A stretch of 64,000 nucleotides of DNA. Origin: Telluribacter sp035998675 (lineage in GTDB: Bacteria > Bacteroidota > Bacteroidia > Cytophagales > Spirosomataceae). The notes below the pieces were generated by a model that worked only from the letters and a program-made list of their open reading frames with translations, was not told where the DNA came from and searched no databases. Numbering within the stretch: the stretch's first letter is position 1; each line of letters begins with the position of its first letter. Below are positions 8,080-17,386 of this stretch, in pieces. The stretch is taken from contig NZ_DASYHI010000013.1 of NCBI RefSeq assembly GCF_035998675.1, forward strand, positions 310,001 to 374,000, written 5' to 3'. A program made the translations under genes and the position numbers.

Positions 8080-8991
8080 ATGAGAAAGTCTCAATCCCTG
8101 AACCGCCGGAAGTTTCTGACCCGCACCGCCCAATCGGCGGGCTTACTGGCTCTGGCCGACCTGCAACCGCTGATAGCCTCATCTACCACTGTGCCGACTC
8201 TTAAAAGCTGGACGGTGCAAGAGGTGATAGACCTGATAATGAAAGAAGGAGGACTTTCGCCCGTAAAAGACACTGTTGATACCCTCAAATCCGGCAAAGC
8301 TGACCAGGTGGTGAAGGGTATCGTCACCACCATGTTTCCGACCATTACCGTTATCAAAGAAGCTGCCCGGCTGGGAGCCAATTTTATCATGGCCCACGAA
8401 CCTACCTTCTATAACCACCTCGATAATCCGGACTGGGTAGAGAAAAACTCGGTAGTTCAACAAAAGCAGCAATTACTCGAAAAGCACAACATAGTACTCT
8501 GGCGCTTTCACGATTATATTCACCGGCTCCGTCCGGACGCTATCAGCTACGGCGTTGCCAAAAAGGCCGGTTGGCTGCCGTATTACAAGACCGGCCAGTC
8601 TATGCTTACCATTCCCTCTGTTCCGCTGAAGCAGCTGGTACAACAGCTAAAGTCGTCACTCGGCATTACGAACCTGCGGGTCATTGGTGACCCCAATCAG
8701 GCCTGCCAGCGCATTGGCCTGCTGCCCGGCGCTATTGGTGGTCAGCGACAAGTGGCCCTGGCCGAACGCGAAAAGCCCGATGTACTCATAGTAGGCGAAG
8801 CGCCCGAGTGGGAAACCGTCGAGTACATCCGCGATGCCCGGCTGCTGGGCCGTACCATTTCTCTGATTGTGCTGGGCCACGCCGTCAGCGAGGAGCCGGG
8901 CATGGAGTACTTTGTGGACTGGCTTCAACCCAAACTACCTGACCTAAAAATAACCCATGTAGCGTCCAAAGACCCTTTTACCTGGATGTAA
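8080..8991 (+). CDS. Tat-exported Nif3-like dinuclear metal protein
   Basis: 303 residues. Residues 1-35 form a twin-arginine signal (NRRKFLTRTAQSAG) with a hydrophobic stretch. The rest resembles the NIF3/YbgI dinuclear-metal family, with FIMAHEPTFYNH and VLGHAVSE carrying likely metal ligands. Most Nif3 proteins are cytosolic, so an exported form is unusual. The frame is open from 7921 inside the previous gene, but the ATG at 8080 supplies the Tat signal. It starts 25 bases after the M14 gene and is followed by an M20 peptidase, so all three may process peptides outside the cytoplasm. Function is inferred. Confidence 0.75.
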   Translation: MRKSQSLNRRKFLTRTAQSAGLLALADLQPLIASSTTVPTLKSWTVQEVIDLIMKEGGLSPVKDTVDTLKSGKADQVVKGIVTTMFPTITVIKEAARLGANFIMAHEPTFYNHLDNPDWVEKNSVVQQKQQLLEKHNIVLWRFHDYIHRLRPDAISYGVAKKAGWLPYYKTGQSMLTIPSVPLKQLVQQLKSSLGITNLRVIGDPNQACQRIGLLPGAIGGQRQVALAEREKPDVLIVGEAPEWETVEYIRDARLLGRTISLIVLGHAVSEEPGMEYFVDWLQPKLPDLKITHVASKDPFTWM

Positions 8992-9024
8992 TTGACCTAT
9001 AAGTTTCTTTTGCAAATCTCTTTT

Positions 9025-10560
9025 ATGAATAAAATTACCCCGCTCGTCCTGCTGAGTTTACTGACCTGTTCACTGGTTTGGGCCCAGTCGCCCGAGGTAC
9101 TTGCCATCCGAAAGCACAGAAACCAACAGGCCGACCAGCTTATCCGGGAGTACACTACCTTTCTTTCCTTACCTAATGTAGCCACGGACTCGGTTAATAT
9201 CCGGAAAAATGCCGCCTTTATTATGGACATGATGCAAAAGCGGGGCATTGGCAACGTACAGCTTTTGGAAGCTAACAAAGCAGGAGCGCCACCGGCCGTA
9301 TACGGTGAAGTAAAGGTACCCGGCGCTACTCAGACCCTCATTTTTTACGCCCACTACGACGGCCAGCCCGTCAATCCGGCCCAGTGGGCACAGGGGTTGA
9401 GCCCGTTTCAGCCGAAGCTATACACCGCCGCTCTGGACCGAAACGGAACGGCCCTGCCTTTCCCGGCCGATGGGAAGTACCAAGACGACTGGCGCATCTA
9501 CGGCCGTAGTGCTTCGGATGATAAAGCGGGCGTTTTTGCTATCCTGAGCGCCTACGAGGCCCTGACCAAAAGCGGACTGCAACCCGGCTCCAACCTAAAA
9601 TTTTTCTTTGAAGGAGAAGAAGAAGCCGGTTCGCCCCACCTGGACCAAATCCTGGAAAAACACAAAGCCCTGCTGCAGTCGGACCTCTGGATTATCTGCG
9701 ACGGACCGGTACATCAGTCGGGCAAGAAGCAGTTGGTATTCGGGGTACGGGGCGACGCGCACCTTGACCTGACGGTGTACGGCCCCAAACGCCCCCTGCA
9801 CAGCGGCCACTACGGCAACTGGGCACCTAATCCGGCCCTGCTGCTGTCCAAACTGCTGGCTTCCATGAAAGATGATAACGGACGGGTACTTGTCAGGGGT
9901 TTTTACGACGACGTCACGCCGCTGAGTACCTCCGAAAAGAAAGCGATGCAGGAAGTGCCTTCGGTAGAGGAGCAGATGAAAAAGGAGTTGGGTATCAATG
10001 CCGTAGAAATGCCGGGTGCCCTGCTGAGTGAGGCGATCAGTCAACCTTCGCTGAACATCAACGGCATGCAGAGCGGCAACGTGGGTAAAATGGCCTCCAA
10101 CCAGATACCTACCTTCGCCACCGCAGTTATTGACCTGCGGCTGGTACTTGGCAACGACTGGCGCAGGCAGCAGCAAAAGGTCGTGGACCACATCAAAGCC
10201 CAGGGCTACCACGTCATTGACCACGACCCGACCGACGCCGAAAGAGCAGCCCACGCAAAGCTCATCAAAGTTATACCTGGCAACGATGGCTACAACGCCC
10301 AGCGTACCTCCATGGACCTGCCCATTGCCCAAAAGGTTATCAAAGCCGTACAAACCACCACCACCGACCCGCTGGTGCTGCAGCCTACCTCAGGGGGTAG
10401 CCTGCCGCTGTACCTGTTCCAAAAGTACCTTGGGGCCAAAACCATCACCGTCCCCATCGCCAACCACGACAACAACCAGCACGCCGAGAATGAAAATATC
10501 CGTCTGGGAAATCTGTTTGAAGGAATAGAGACCATGGGGGCGGTCATGCTGATGAAGTAG
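9025..10560 (+). CDS. Exported M20-family metallopeptidase
   Basis: 511 residues with a signal peptide ending in VWAQ. M20 motifs: YAHYDGQPV (metal His110, with Asp112), SASDDKAGV, and the EGEEEAGS acidic pair holding the catalytic Glu. A dimerisation domain follows in the middle, as in dipeptidases and deacylases of the family. The frame reaches 8992 upstream, but the ATG at 9025 begins the signal peptide. The dipeptidase name is likely but the substrate is unproven. It probably works with the upstream M14 enzyme in peptide use. Confidence 0.9.
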   Translation: MNKITPLVLLSLLTCSLVWAQSPEVLAIRKHRNQQADQLIREYTTFLSLPNVATDSVNIRKNAAFIMDMMQKRGIGNVQLLEANKAGAPPAVYGEVKVPGATQTLIFYAHYDGQPVNPAQWAQGLSPFQPKLYTAALDRNGTALPFPADGKYQDDWRIYGRSASDDKAGVFAILSAYEALTKSGLQPGSNLKFFFEGEEEAGSPHLDQILEKHKALLQSDLWIICDGPVHQSGKKQLVFGVRGDAHLDLTVYGPKRPLHSGHYGNWAPNPALLLSKLLASMKDDNGRVLVRGFYDDVTPLSTSEKKAMQEVPSVEEQMKKELGINAVEMPGALLSEAISQPSLNINGMQSGNVGKMASNQIPTFATAVIDLRLVLGNDWRRQQQKVVDHIKAQGYHVIDHDPTDAERAAHAKLIKVIPGNDGYNAQRTSMDLPIAQKVIKAVQTTTTDPLVLQPTSGGSLPLYLFQKYLGAKTITVPIANHDNNQHAENENIRLGNLFEGIETMGAVMLMK

Positions 10561-10625
10561 GGAGAAGGTAAAAATTGCAGCAGGTTACTCAACTAATAAC
10601 ATTCTGTTTTTGCTAAATTTGGTAG

Positions 10626-11759
10626 ATGATATACCTCGACAACAACGCCACCACCCGCATCGACCCGCGCGTACTGGACGCCATGATGCCCTACTTGACG
10701 GATAACTTCGCCAATGCCGCCTCTACGCACCCGTTTGGGCAAGGGGCCAGCGAAGCCGTAAAAAAGGCCCGACAACAGGTGGCCGAATTGATTGGTGCCC
10801 GGAGTAATGAGATTGTATTTACCTCCGGCGCTACGGAGGCTATTAACACGGCCATCAAAGGAGTGGCCGAAAGCTACGCCCACAAAGGACGACACATTAT
10901 CACGGTACAAACCGAACACTCCGCTGTATTGGATGTTTGCCGGCATCTCGAAAACAAAGGCTTTGAGGTAACCTACCTGCCTGTACTACCCGATGGGCTG
11001 CTGGATTTGGATATGCTTAAAGCAGCTTTGCGGCCCGAAACTATTCTGGTTTCGGTGATGCTGGTCAATAACGAAACGGGCATTATTCAGCCCCTCAAAG
11101 CCATTGCCGACTTAACCCATGCGGCCGGGGCATTGTGCATGACCGACGCGACGCAAGCCATTGGCAAACTATCCTTCAACGTAGCGGAAATGGGCATTGA
11201 CCTCATGACGATGTCCGCGCATAAGTTTTATGGACCTAAGGGCGTAGGCGCGCTATATGTACGGCAGCGGTACGTGAAGCTGGAAGCCCTGCTGCATGGC
11301 GGTGGGCACGAAGGCGGCCGCCGATCCGGTACACTCAACGTAGCTGGCATTGTGGGTATAGGGAAAGCCGCCGAGATAGCGCAAAAAGAACTTCATGCCG
11401 ATGCTGAACGCGTTGGCCAGCTACGAGACATGCTGGAAAGCGAACTGCTCAAAATTGAGAGTACCCTGGTAAATGGAAACCGCGAACAGCGGCTTTACAA
11501 TGTGACGAACATACTATTTCAAGGCTGCGACTCCGACGCCCTTATTATGGGACTGGAAGACATCGCCGTATCCAATGGCTCGGCCTGTACCTCCGCTTCT
11601 ATTGAACCCTCACACGTACTACTGGCCCACGGACTGTCTGAAACGGAAGCGTTTTTCTGTATTCGGTTTAGCTTGGGACGGTTTAATACAGCTGAGGAAA
11701 TGCAACAGGTGGTAGAAGCGATTAACAGATCGGTAGCATATTTACGGACTTTTGTTTAA
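10626..11759 (+). CDS. Cysteine desulfurase (NifS/IscS family; possible DndA)
   Basis: 377-residue PLP enzyme that removes sulfur from cysteine as a protein persulfide. The PLP lysine is K200 in SAHKFYGPKG, and the persulfide Cys is C321 in NGSACTSAS. Length is normal. It faces the end of the Dnd phosphorothioation operon with only a short gap. That position suggests it could supply sulfur as DndA, though its core-like base composition also fits a housekeeping NifS. No iscU or suf neighbours are present here. Confidence 0.9.
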   Translation: MIYLDNNATTRIDPRVLDAMMPYLTDNFANAASTHPFGQGASEAVKKARQQVAELIGARSNEIVFTSGATEAINTAIKGVAESYAHKGRHIITVQTEHSAVLDVCRHLENKGFEVTYLPVLPDGLLDLDMLKAALRPETILVSVMLVNNETGIIQPLKAIADLTHAAGALCMTDATQAIGKLSFNVAEMGIDLMTMSAHKFYGPKGVGALYVRQRYVKLEALLHGGGHEGGRRSGTLNVAGIVGIGKAAEIAQKELHADAERVGQLRDMLESELLKIESTLVNGNREQRLYNVTNILFQGCDSDALIMGLEDIAVSNGSACTSASIEPSHVLLAHGLSETEAFFCIRFSLGRFNTAEEMQQVVEAINRSVAYLRTFV

Positions 11760-11805
11760 TTCGGCTCGTTGATTATAAGACTATGAACTCTTTAAATTGA
11801 AAAAA

Positions 11806-13164
11806 TTAACCAGCAGATTCTATAATTTCTTTTCTTTTTTGGAGACGAACATCATCTTTACTTGTGGGTGGCCAAATTTTCAAATTCATGTCATAATAAA
11901 GTAAATTGGCCGCTTTATTTGAGAATGGATAAATATTATTATCACCAAAATCTATACTCTTACTTCTATCAAGATATAAAGTATATATATTTTTATTTGT
12001 TCTTTCTTCATCAGAAGTTACTATTATGAGAATATCATTCAAAATCCTTAATAGTGCTTGATAACCTACGGTTGTTTGAAGTATGTTGGTAGGTTTCATT
12101 GTTTCTGGGTTAAAGTCCCAATAAGATGTACCATCTTTTCTTTTAAATGTTTCTTTAACTGATGAAAAATAGTAATAAAATATATCTGAAATCTTTGTAT
12201 CTTGATTAGTAGCGTAATAGTGTCGCATTGGCAAATATTTTGAAGAACTATCCGATCTTTTATTCAAATCTTTTCTTGAACGGTTCCTGTCTAGTTCTGC
12301 TTCTCTTAAACTTTCACTTATCAAATTAACTATTGACTTAACCATTCCTGCTTGGGATAGAGGAGGACTTTGATTTCTTTCGTAACTTCCACCATATAAC
12401 TTTATGCGATTAAAAAAAGGTGAATTTTTATGAGAATTTAATGCTAATGTTATTTGAAGTGCAGTTTTATGAGGCGAATCTTTTGTAGAAAGGCCAAAAA
12501 GGCTAGATACTAAACTTTCAGAGACGCGTTTTTGTGTTCTATTAATTGTAGAAAAAATCATTGCTTGATATTCAAGAGTTTTATCAATAAAGAACGAAAC
12601 CACAAGCTGGATGTTTAATAAATCTTCTAGACGCTGTTGGTAATAATATAATTTTTCTTGCAAACTTATTGAACTACCTCTTCCCAAAGTCTTTATTATC
12701 TCTTTGATATTTATTTTAAGTCTATCTATCGCTACTTCAATTCCACGAATTCGATGTTGGCCATCAATAATGGTAATATGAATATCGCCTGTATCTACTT
12801 GCTTATTTTCTTTTTCTACACCAATAAAAACGTCTTCATCCAATAATATTTCAATAAACCCTCCATTCAAATTTTGACTTTTAATAACTCGTAGGGGTAT
12901 AGACAAAACTATATTAGTTGGAAATGTTGCCTCTGGATCTTCAATCAAAAAATCAGCAATTTTCTCAACTCTGCTTTTCTCTATCTCTCTTTGAATATGA
13001 TCATTATATATTGGATTATTCTCATCATCATAAGAGATTATTAATCTCTTAGTGTATTTAGTAAATTTTAATATTTTCTTTATTGAAAATACACCAATAA
13101 TAAACTCTTGCTGATTTTGAACAACAGGTATTCCAGATATTAAATTATCATTTAAGTTATTCAT
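11806..13164 (-). CDS. DGQHR-domain protein (DndB-like)
   Basis: 452 residues. The defining motif IIDGQHR is at about residue 135, and an FSTINRTQKRVS segment typical of the family lies near residue 210. DGQHR proteins include DndB, a regulator of phosphorothioation loci, and parts of PT-sensing restriction proteins. A TTG at 13176 opens the frame, but the ATG at 13164 lies two bases after the stop of the membrane protein gene and is preferred. Base composition is strongly AT-rich and almost free of GTAC, unlike dndC and dndE. Role as regulator or effector is inferred. Confidence 0.75.
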   Translation of the reverse strand: MNNLNDNLISGIPVVQNQQEFIIGVFSIKKILKFTKYTKRLIISYDDENNPIYNDHIQREIEKSRVEKIADFLIEDPEATFPTNIVLSIPLRVIKSQNLNGGFIEILLDEDVFIGVEKENKQVDTGDIHITIIDGQHRIRGIEVAIDRLKINIKEIIKTLGRGSSISLQEKLYYYQQRLEDLLNIQLVVSFFIDKTLEYQAMIFSTINRTQKRVSESLVSSLFGLSTKDSPHKTALQITLALNSHKNSPFFNRIKLYGGSYERNQSPPLSQAGMVKSIVNLISESLREAELDRNRSRKDLNKRSDSSSKYLPMRHYYATNQDTKISDIFYYYFSSVKETFKRKDGTSYWDFNPETMKPTNILQTTVGYQALLRILNDILIIVTSDEERTNKNIYTLYLDRSKSIDFGDNNIYPFSNKAANLLYYDMNLKIWPPTSKDDVRLQKRKEIIESAG

Positions 13165-13166
13165 AA

Positions 13167-13646
13167 TTAACTCCAATTATTTCCGTGACCTATATCATTA
13201 CCTCTCATCTTTTTATAAAATGACTGATCACTCAGCTTTTCGTTATCTGCATTTGCTAATATCCAAACACATAAAGAAATGATTAAGCCACTAATAGCAG
13301 GTAGAAACGCAAAGGATGATTTTGTAGAGTATGTTAACAAAAAAAGCAGAAATGCTATACCTAAAAGTGCAATTGAATTTATTATTAAACTTGCAATATT
13401 CTTAATTGAAGTTGATAAATTTAAATCCACAACACTTGCCGCAATTATTGCCATAAAGTAGGTTGCTATATTTTGAGCAATTTTATATTTCTCATACCAG
13501 CAACTTTTATATGAATCCCATATTGAAATAAATACACCACAACCTCCAAAGAATATAACTATAAAAACAAAATATGATACAAAAGCAGAATAACGCCAAG
13601 GCATCATAAACCTATCATATATTTCTTGATAAAAGTTCTTTTCCAT
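13167..13646 (-). CDS. Four-helix membrane protein of the Dnd locus (unknown)
   Basis: 159 residues with four hydrophobic spans, at about residues 20-42, 58-78, 85-106 and 110-132, and short polar ends. I do not recognise a family. It follows the DndE-ATPase fusion by 56 bases and is directly followed by the DGQHR gene, so it is likely co-expressed with them. It is very AT-rich like the DGQHR gene, suggesting the two travelled together. A membrane protein at the end of a defence operon could be an effector, but nothing in the sequence proves that. Confidence 0.65.
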   Translation of the reverse strand: MEKNFYQEIYDRFMMPWRYSAFVSYFVFIVIFFGGCGVFISIWDSYKSCWYEKYKIAQNIATYFMAIIAASVVDLNLSTSIKNIASLIINSIALLGIAFLLFLLTYSTKSSFAFLPAISGLIISLCVWILANADNEKLSDQSFYKKMRGNDIGHGNNWS

Positions 13647-13702
13647 GATTATATAGTTGCGATATCATTTGTCAAATAAGAGTCTTGGAAAAGTGTGTTA
13701 TT

Positions 13703-15277
13703 TTACAAACTCTTCCAAAACTGCCCAACCTCAAACAACTCTCCCTTTTTGAACTCCTTCAAATTCGAAACCGCCTGTCCTTTTTCGATGCGTTCCATGC
13801 TACGGGCTAATACGGTTGCCTCACGCTCGCTGAGGCCCAGGAACTTCTGCATGGTTTTGAGGTTCTTGTCCTTAATGTTGAGCAGAAACGCGTTTTCGCA
13901 TTCGCTCGAAAAATCGAAGGTAGGCTGGTTGAACTCGTCTATGCCCTGCGAGAGGAGCATCACCACTACGCCCTTCGAACGGATTTCGCGGAGCATACTT
14001 TCCAGCAGTGCGTGGCTTTTTTTATCCTTGAACAGTACGTGAGCTTCGTCAATTAGCAACACGTAGCGTAGGGACTGGTAATCGCCATTGACGGGCGCGT
14101 TCTCCATATTCATGAACGTGTTATAGAGGTAGTTAATGGCCAAGAAAGTAGCCGTAAAGCGTACCGTCCGGTCTAGGTCACCCGATAGGCTGAAATAGTA
14201 GTTCTTATTCAGAAAATCGAGGTTAGGATGCGGTTGTGCATCAAAGAGTTCGTATTCGCTCAAACTTTGGATAATCTGCGTGAGGGTATCGGGACGTTGG
14301 CCTGTTACGGCAAATAAGCGGTCGGCAATATCTTTTAAGCTAGGGTACTCCCCACTTTTTGCGTCGGTGAATGCCTCCTTGGTAGCATCTTTTAGTACCT
14401 GTGCCTGCGCCGGTCCCATACGGGGGGCGTAGGTAGTGACGATATCCACAAACTTGCTGATTCCCATTAGACGTTCCTTTTCGTTAATGAGGTTGATAAA
14501 ACCCAGCGGATTGAGAGGAAAAGGTTGCTTGGGGGCGTCAATAAAGGTGGTGTTGGTACGCTCAAAAAATGGTTGCATTTCGTTTACGTCATCCTGCTTC
14601 AGGCCTTTAAAATCAAGGTACATGAAGTTGATAGTACCACCCGAAATTTCTGAAAACTGCCGGAGTATATCGAGGGCAAACTGGGTTTTGCCCGTCCCGC
14701 TGCTCCCCGCTACGGCCGTATGGGCATTGTTCCGGATGACTTTGTTGTTGATTTCTACAAAAACAGGTTCATCGGAACCTACCTGAGTACCTACATGCAG
14801 TTTTACGGGATCAGCAAAGGCACCCTTCTGTATTCTTTGAGAACTATTACGGACACTGTCAGGTACCTCGGCTTCTTCCAATACATCGGTACCGCGCTCA
14901 ATGTGTTCCATCAGAAAATCAAACCCACTGTACCGGGGGTTATCCGTAAAAACCTTGTCTAACCGCTCTAAGCCATCATCAATGTGCATCTTCAGGTACT
15001 TGGCAATGTCGCGGTCGGAGTGGTGAAGGCCGTAATGCTGGCAGATAAGCGCCACGTACAGGTCGCGGTACGACCCGAACAGAATATCTTCTTTGTACTC
15101 TTTTCCCCGGCTATCCTGTACCATTTCGACAGACTCAAAGCGTATCCCTTTTGATAGCGAATAGGACAAGGCCACCCTGGCAACGAAGTTTTCCGGGCCA
15201 CCCTGCGGGAATAGCTTACGGGTCAATTCCGTAACGACCGTCTTGTTAGCCTCGGAGGTTTTTATGTTGATAAGCAT
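13703..15277 (-). CDS. dndE: DndE-ATPase fusion protein
   Basis: 524 residues. Residues 1-125 match DndE, the small helical DNA-binding subunit of phosphorothioation systems (SYSLSKGIRFE, YKEDILFG, ICQHYGLHHSDRDIAKYLK). Residues from about 165 onward are a HerA/FtsK-like ATPase: Walker A GSSGTGKTQ near 190 and Walker B VLLIDEAH near 405. Classical DndE is only about 110 residues, so this is a fusion with a motor resembling those in PT-linked restriction proteins. It starts 12 bases after the dndD stop. Composition matches the core genome (many GTAC sites). Confidence 0.82.
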   Translation of the reverse strand: MLINIKTSEANKTVVTELTRKLFPQGGPENFVARVALSYSLSKGIRFESVEMVQDSRGKEYKEDILFGSYRDLYVALICQHYGLHHSDRDIAKYLKMHIDDGLERLDKVFTDNPRYSGFDFLMEHIERGTDVLEEAEVPDSVRNSSQRIQKGAFADPVKLHVGTQVGSDEPVFVEINNKVIRNNAHTAVAGSSGTGKTQFALDILRQFSEISGGTINFMYLDFKGLKQDDVNEMQPFFERTNTTFIDAPKQPFPLNPLGFINLINEKERLMGISKFVDIVTTYAPRMGPAQAQVLKDATKEAFTDAKSGEYPSLKDIADRLFAVTGQRPDTLTQIIQSLSEYELFDAQPHPNLDFLNKNYYFSLSGDLDRTVRFTATFLAINYLYNTFMNMENAPVNGDYQSLRYVLLIDEAHVLFKDKKSHALLESMLREIRSKGVVVMLLSQGIDEFNQPTFDFSSECENAFLLNIKDKNLKTMQKFLGLSEREATVLARSMERIEKGQAVSNLKEFKKGELFEVGQFWKSL

Positions 15278-15289
15278 GGATAACTATAA

Positions 15290-17386
15290 TCAATGATACA
15301 TTTCGTCGTACTTATGAAACAATTCCTGAGCCGGAACCGGTACAAACTCGGAATGATCGGCGGTACGGTTGACAATAAAGTAGGCCCCGGCAACCCGATC
15401 AGCCAGGAGTGAATATTCACTGGCAATAAGCTCTTTATTGATCAGTGGGAAAATAACAACCTGTTCGGAAATACTCGGGTAAAAGAATTGGATAATATTC
15501 TGGGCGTGTTCATCATCAAACTTCTGCATGGGAGAATCAATAAAAACGGGGAACTCAATCTCGGATTCCTCTACCAGTCCCCGCAGTAAAGCTGTTGCGT
15601 ACATTTGTTGTTCGCCCTTTGAAAGGGCTTCCTTACGAATACGCTCGTTACGTTTGTTCAGCAAATGAATATCAATTACATCCCGACTAATCTCCACCTC
15701 CACCGCATGAATAAAGTCCTTTTTGTGCATCAGTTCATGCAGGCCTTTCAGTATCTGTTGTTCCAGCGACTTTTTCTTGCGCTGCTTAAATTTAGCAACA
15801 TAGTCACTCAGCCCGCTTGACAGCTGATTGGATAGGTCGTTTTTAGCTTTATTTTGGTCAGAAATATCAAACTTCTTTTTCAGTTCGCTCAATTGACGTT
15901 CTTTCTGGGCTATTTCATTTTGCCTTATTCCTATTTCGATTTCCAACTCCCGTATCCGGCCGTCTATTTCGGCTATGTTCTTTTCAAGTTCTGCCTTTTT
16001 CTCCCGGTCAGCTCGCACTACGGCGTCATCGGCAATAGCTTCGGCATCAGCCACGCGGCGGCGTACCTGTACCAGGTCATTTTTGACCATGTTATATCCC
16101 TGGGTGAGCCGCTTGAATTTTTCGCGAAAAGAGAGCCGAAGGTTTTGAAGTAGCGTGTTCAGGGATTGCTGCTGCGAATCAGAAAATTCGTGTAGTACCT
16201 TAAAGTCCTCGGGGATTTCCAAGGTATCGGGGAAGAGGTGTTTTTTTACCAGTTTCTTTATTGTGGAGAAATAAAAGTTTTGAATTTCGAGGCTTAAAAC
16301 GCCTTTATAGTTCTTTTGTTCATTCAGCAAATCATTTATAATTTGGTCTGCTTTTTCTTCAATATCATCATAGCGGTATTGACTTAGTTTAACTTTAAGT
16401 TCTGCTTCTACTTGCAGAACAATTTCTAAAAACTTTCCCCCGGCGATAGCAAAAGGTACTATGTCGTAAGACTCTTCCAACTCACGTTGCAGCTCGCGCA
16501 TAGTACTATTCAAATTTTCTTCTTCTCGTTTGATTGCTTCTAATTCCTCTATTGTAATAGAATCACCCAAGCGAATCAATCTATACTGTAGCTCGTCAAC
16601 ATCAAATTTCAAGCCTGCTCGCTTCTCCTTTAAATCGAATATTAAATATTGATTACGCTCTATAACTAATTTTGCATTTGCAATGTCTGTTTTTGAAGTA
16701 TTATAGGCCATTTGATCTTTGGGCTTATCCAATGCACCTAGCCTAGTTCTAACATCTTCGTATTCCCGCTGTAATTCTTCATATTTCTTTATTCCAAGAA
16801 TCTCTGAATACGCAAGACTTAATTTTTTACGCTGTTCATTCGTATTAATTTCGGCAAGTGTTACAATTTTTTCTGCATCAAAAAAGAAAAATTTGGCTAT
16901 CTCAATCGGTAATAAAAAATCTCGAATAAAAATCTCCTCTCCATTAAATCGATCTGTTCGAAGGTCAGAAATTAACTGGTTTTGAAATCCATCGATAAGT
17001 ATAGACAGGCTTTCACCGGTTTTTGTACTATATTCTCTTCTGATTGTAATTTCTTTACATGTGAGTTCTGGAATTATTGCATCTGTAATTGTTATTGTTA
17101 CTGAAAATGATTCCGTTCCCTCAATTTTAGCCTGCCTGTTAAGACTATTTACGATATATTTTGGATAACCACCTTGATCATTGATCTCTTTATTATACAG
17201 TTCATCAACATCAGGCATTTGCCTACCGTAGAGACACCAAACCAACGACATTAAAAATGTTGTTTTTCCAAAGCCATTTTTTCCACTTACTATAAATATA
17301 TTTTTCCCTTCACTTGTGTGGAGTTCTATCTCGTTTTTTCCGTAATAAATTCGAAAATTTTCTAGTGTTATTTTCCGGATAACCAT
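15290..17386 (-). CDS. dndD: DNA phosphorothioation ATPase DndD
   Basis: 698-residue SMC/Rad50-like ATPase. Walker A SGKNGFGKTT at residues 34-43, a long coiled-coil-like middle, the ABC signature ALSKGEQQ near 587 and Walker B FPVFIDSP near 612. In Dnd systems DndD is thought to use ATP to remodel or nick DNA for sulfur insertion. The start overlaps the preceding 126-residue gene by 19 bases. Odd feature: the part encoding the N-terminal half (about 16,280-17,386) is markedly AT-rich and GTAC-poor, while the C-terminal part resembles core DNA, which suggests recombination inside the gene. Confidence 0.9.
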   Translation of the reverse strand: MVIRKITLENFRIYYGKNEIELHTSEGKNIFIVSGKNGFGKTTFLMSLVWCLYGRQMPDVDELYNKEINDQGGYPKYIVNSLNRQAKIEGTESFSVTITITDAIIPELTCKEITIRREYSTKTGESLSILIDGFQNQLISDLRTDRFNGEEIFIRDFLLPIEIAKFFFFDAEKIVTLAEINTNEQRKKLSLAYSEILGIKKYEELQREYEDVRTRLGALDKPKDQMAYNTSKTDIANAKLVIERNQYLIFDLKEKRAGLKFDVDELQYRLIRLGDSITIEELEAIKREEENLNSTMRELQRELEESYDIVPFAIAGGKFLEIVLQVEAELKVKLSQYRYDDIEEKADQIINDLLNEQKNYKGVLSLEIQNFYFSTIKKLVKKHLFPDTLEIPEDFKVLHEFSDSQQQSLNTLLQNLRLSFREKFKRLTQGYNMVKNDLVQVRRRVADAEAIADDAVVRADREKKAELEKNIAEIDGRIRELEIEIGIRQNEIAQKERQLSELKKKFDISDQNKAKNDLSNQLSSGLSDYVAKFKQRKKKSLEQQILKGLHELMHKKDFIHAVEVEISRDVIDIHLLNKRNERIRKEALSKGEQQMYATALLRGLVEESEIEFPVFIDSPMQKFDDEHAQNIIQFFYPSISEQVVIFPLINKELIASEYSLLADRVAGAYFIVNRTADHSEFVPVPAQELFHKYDEMYH

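Noticed and set aside
10614..10621. TAAATTTG promoter-like box before the cysteine desulfurase
   Set aside because: It ends only four bases before the ATG, too close for a -7 element of that gene, and has no TTG at proper spacing.
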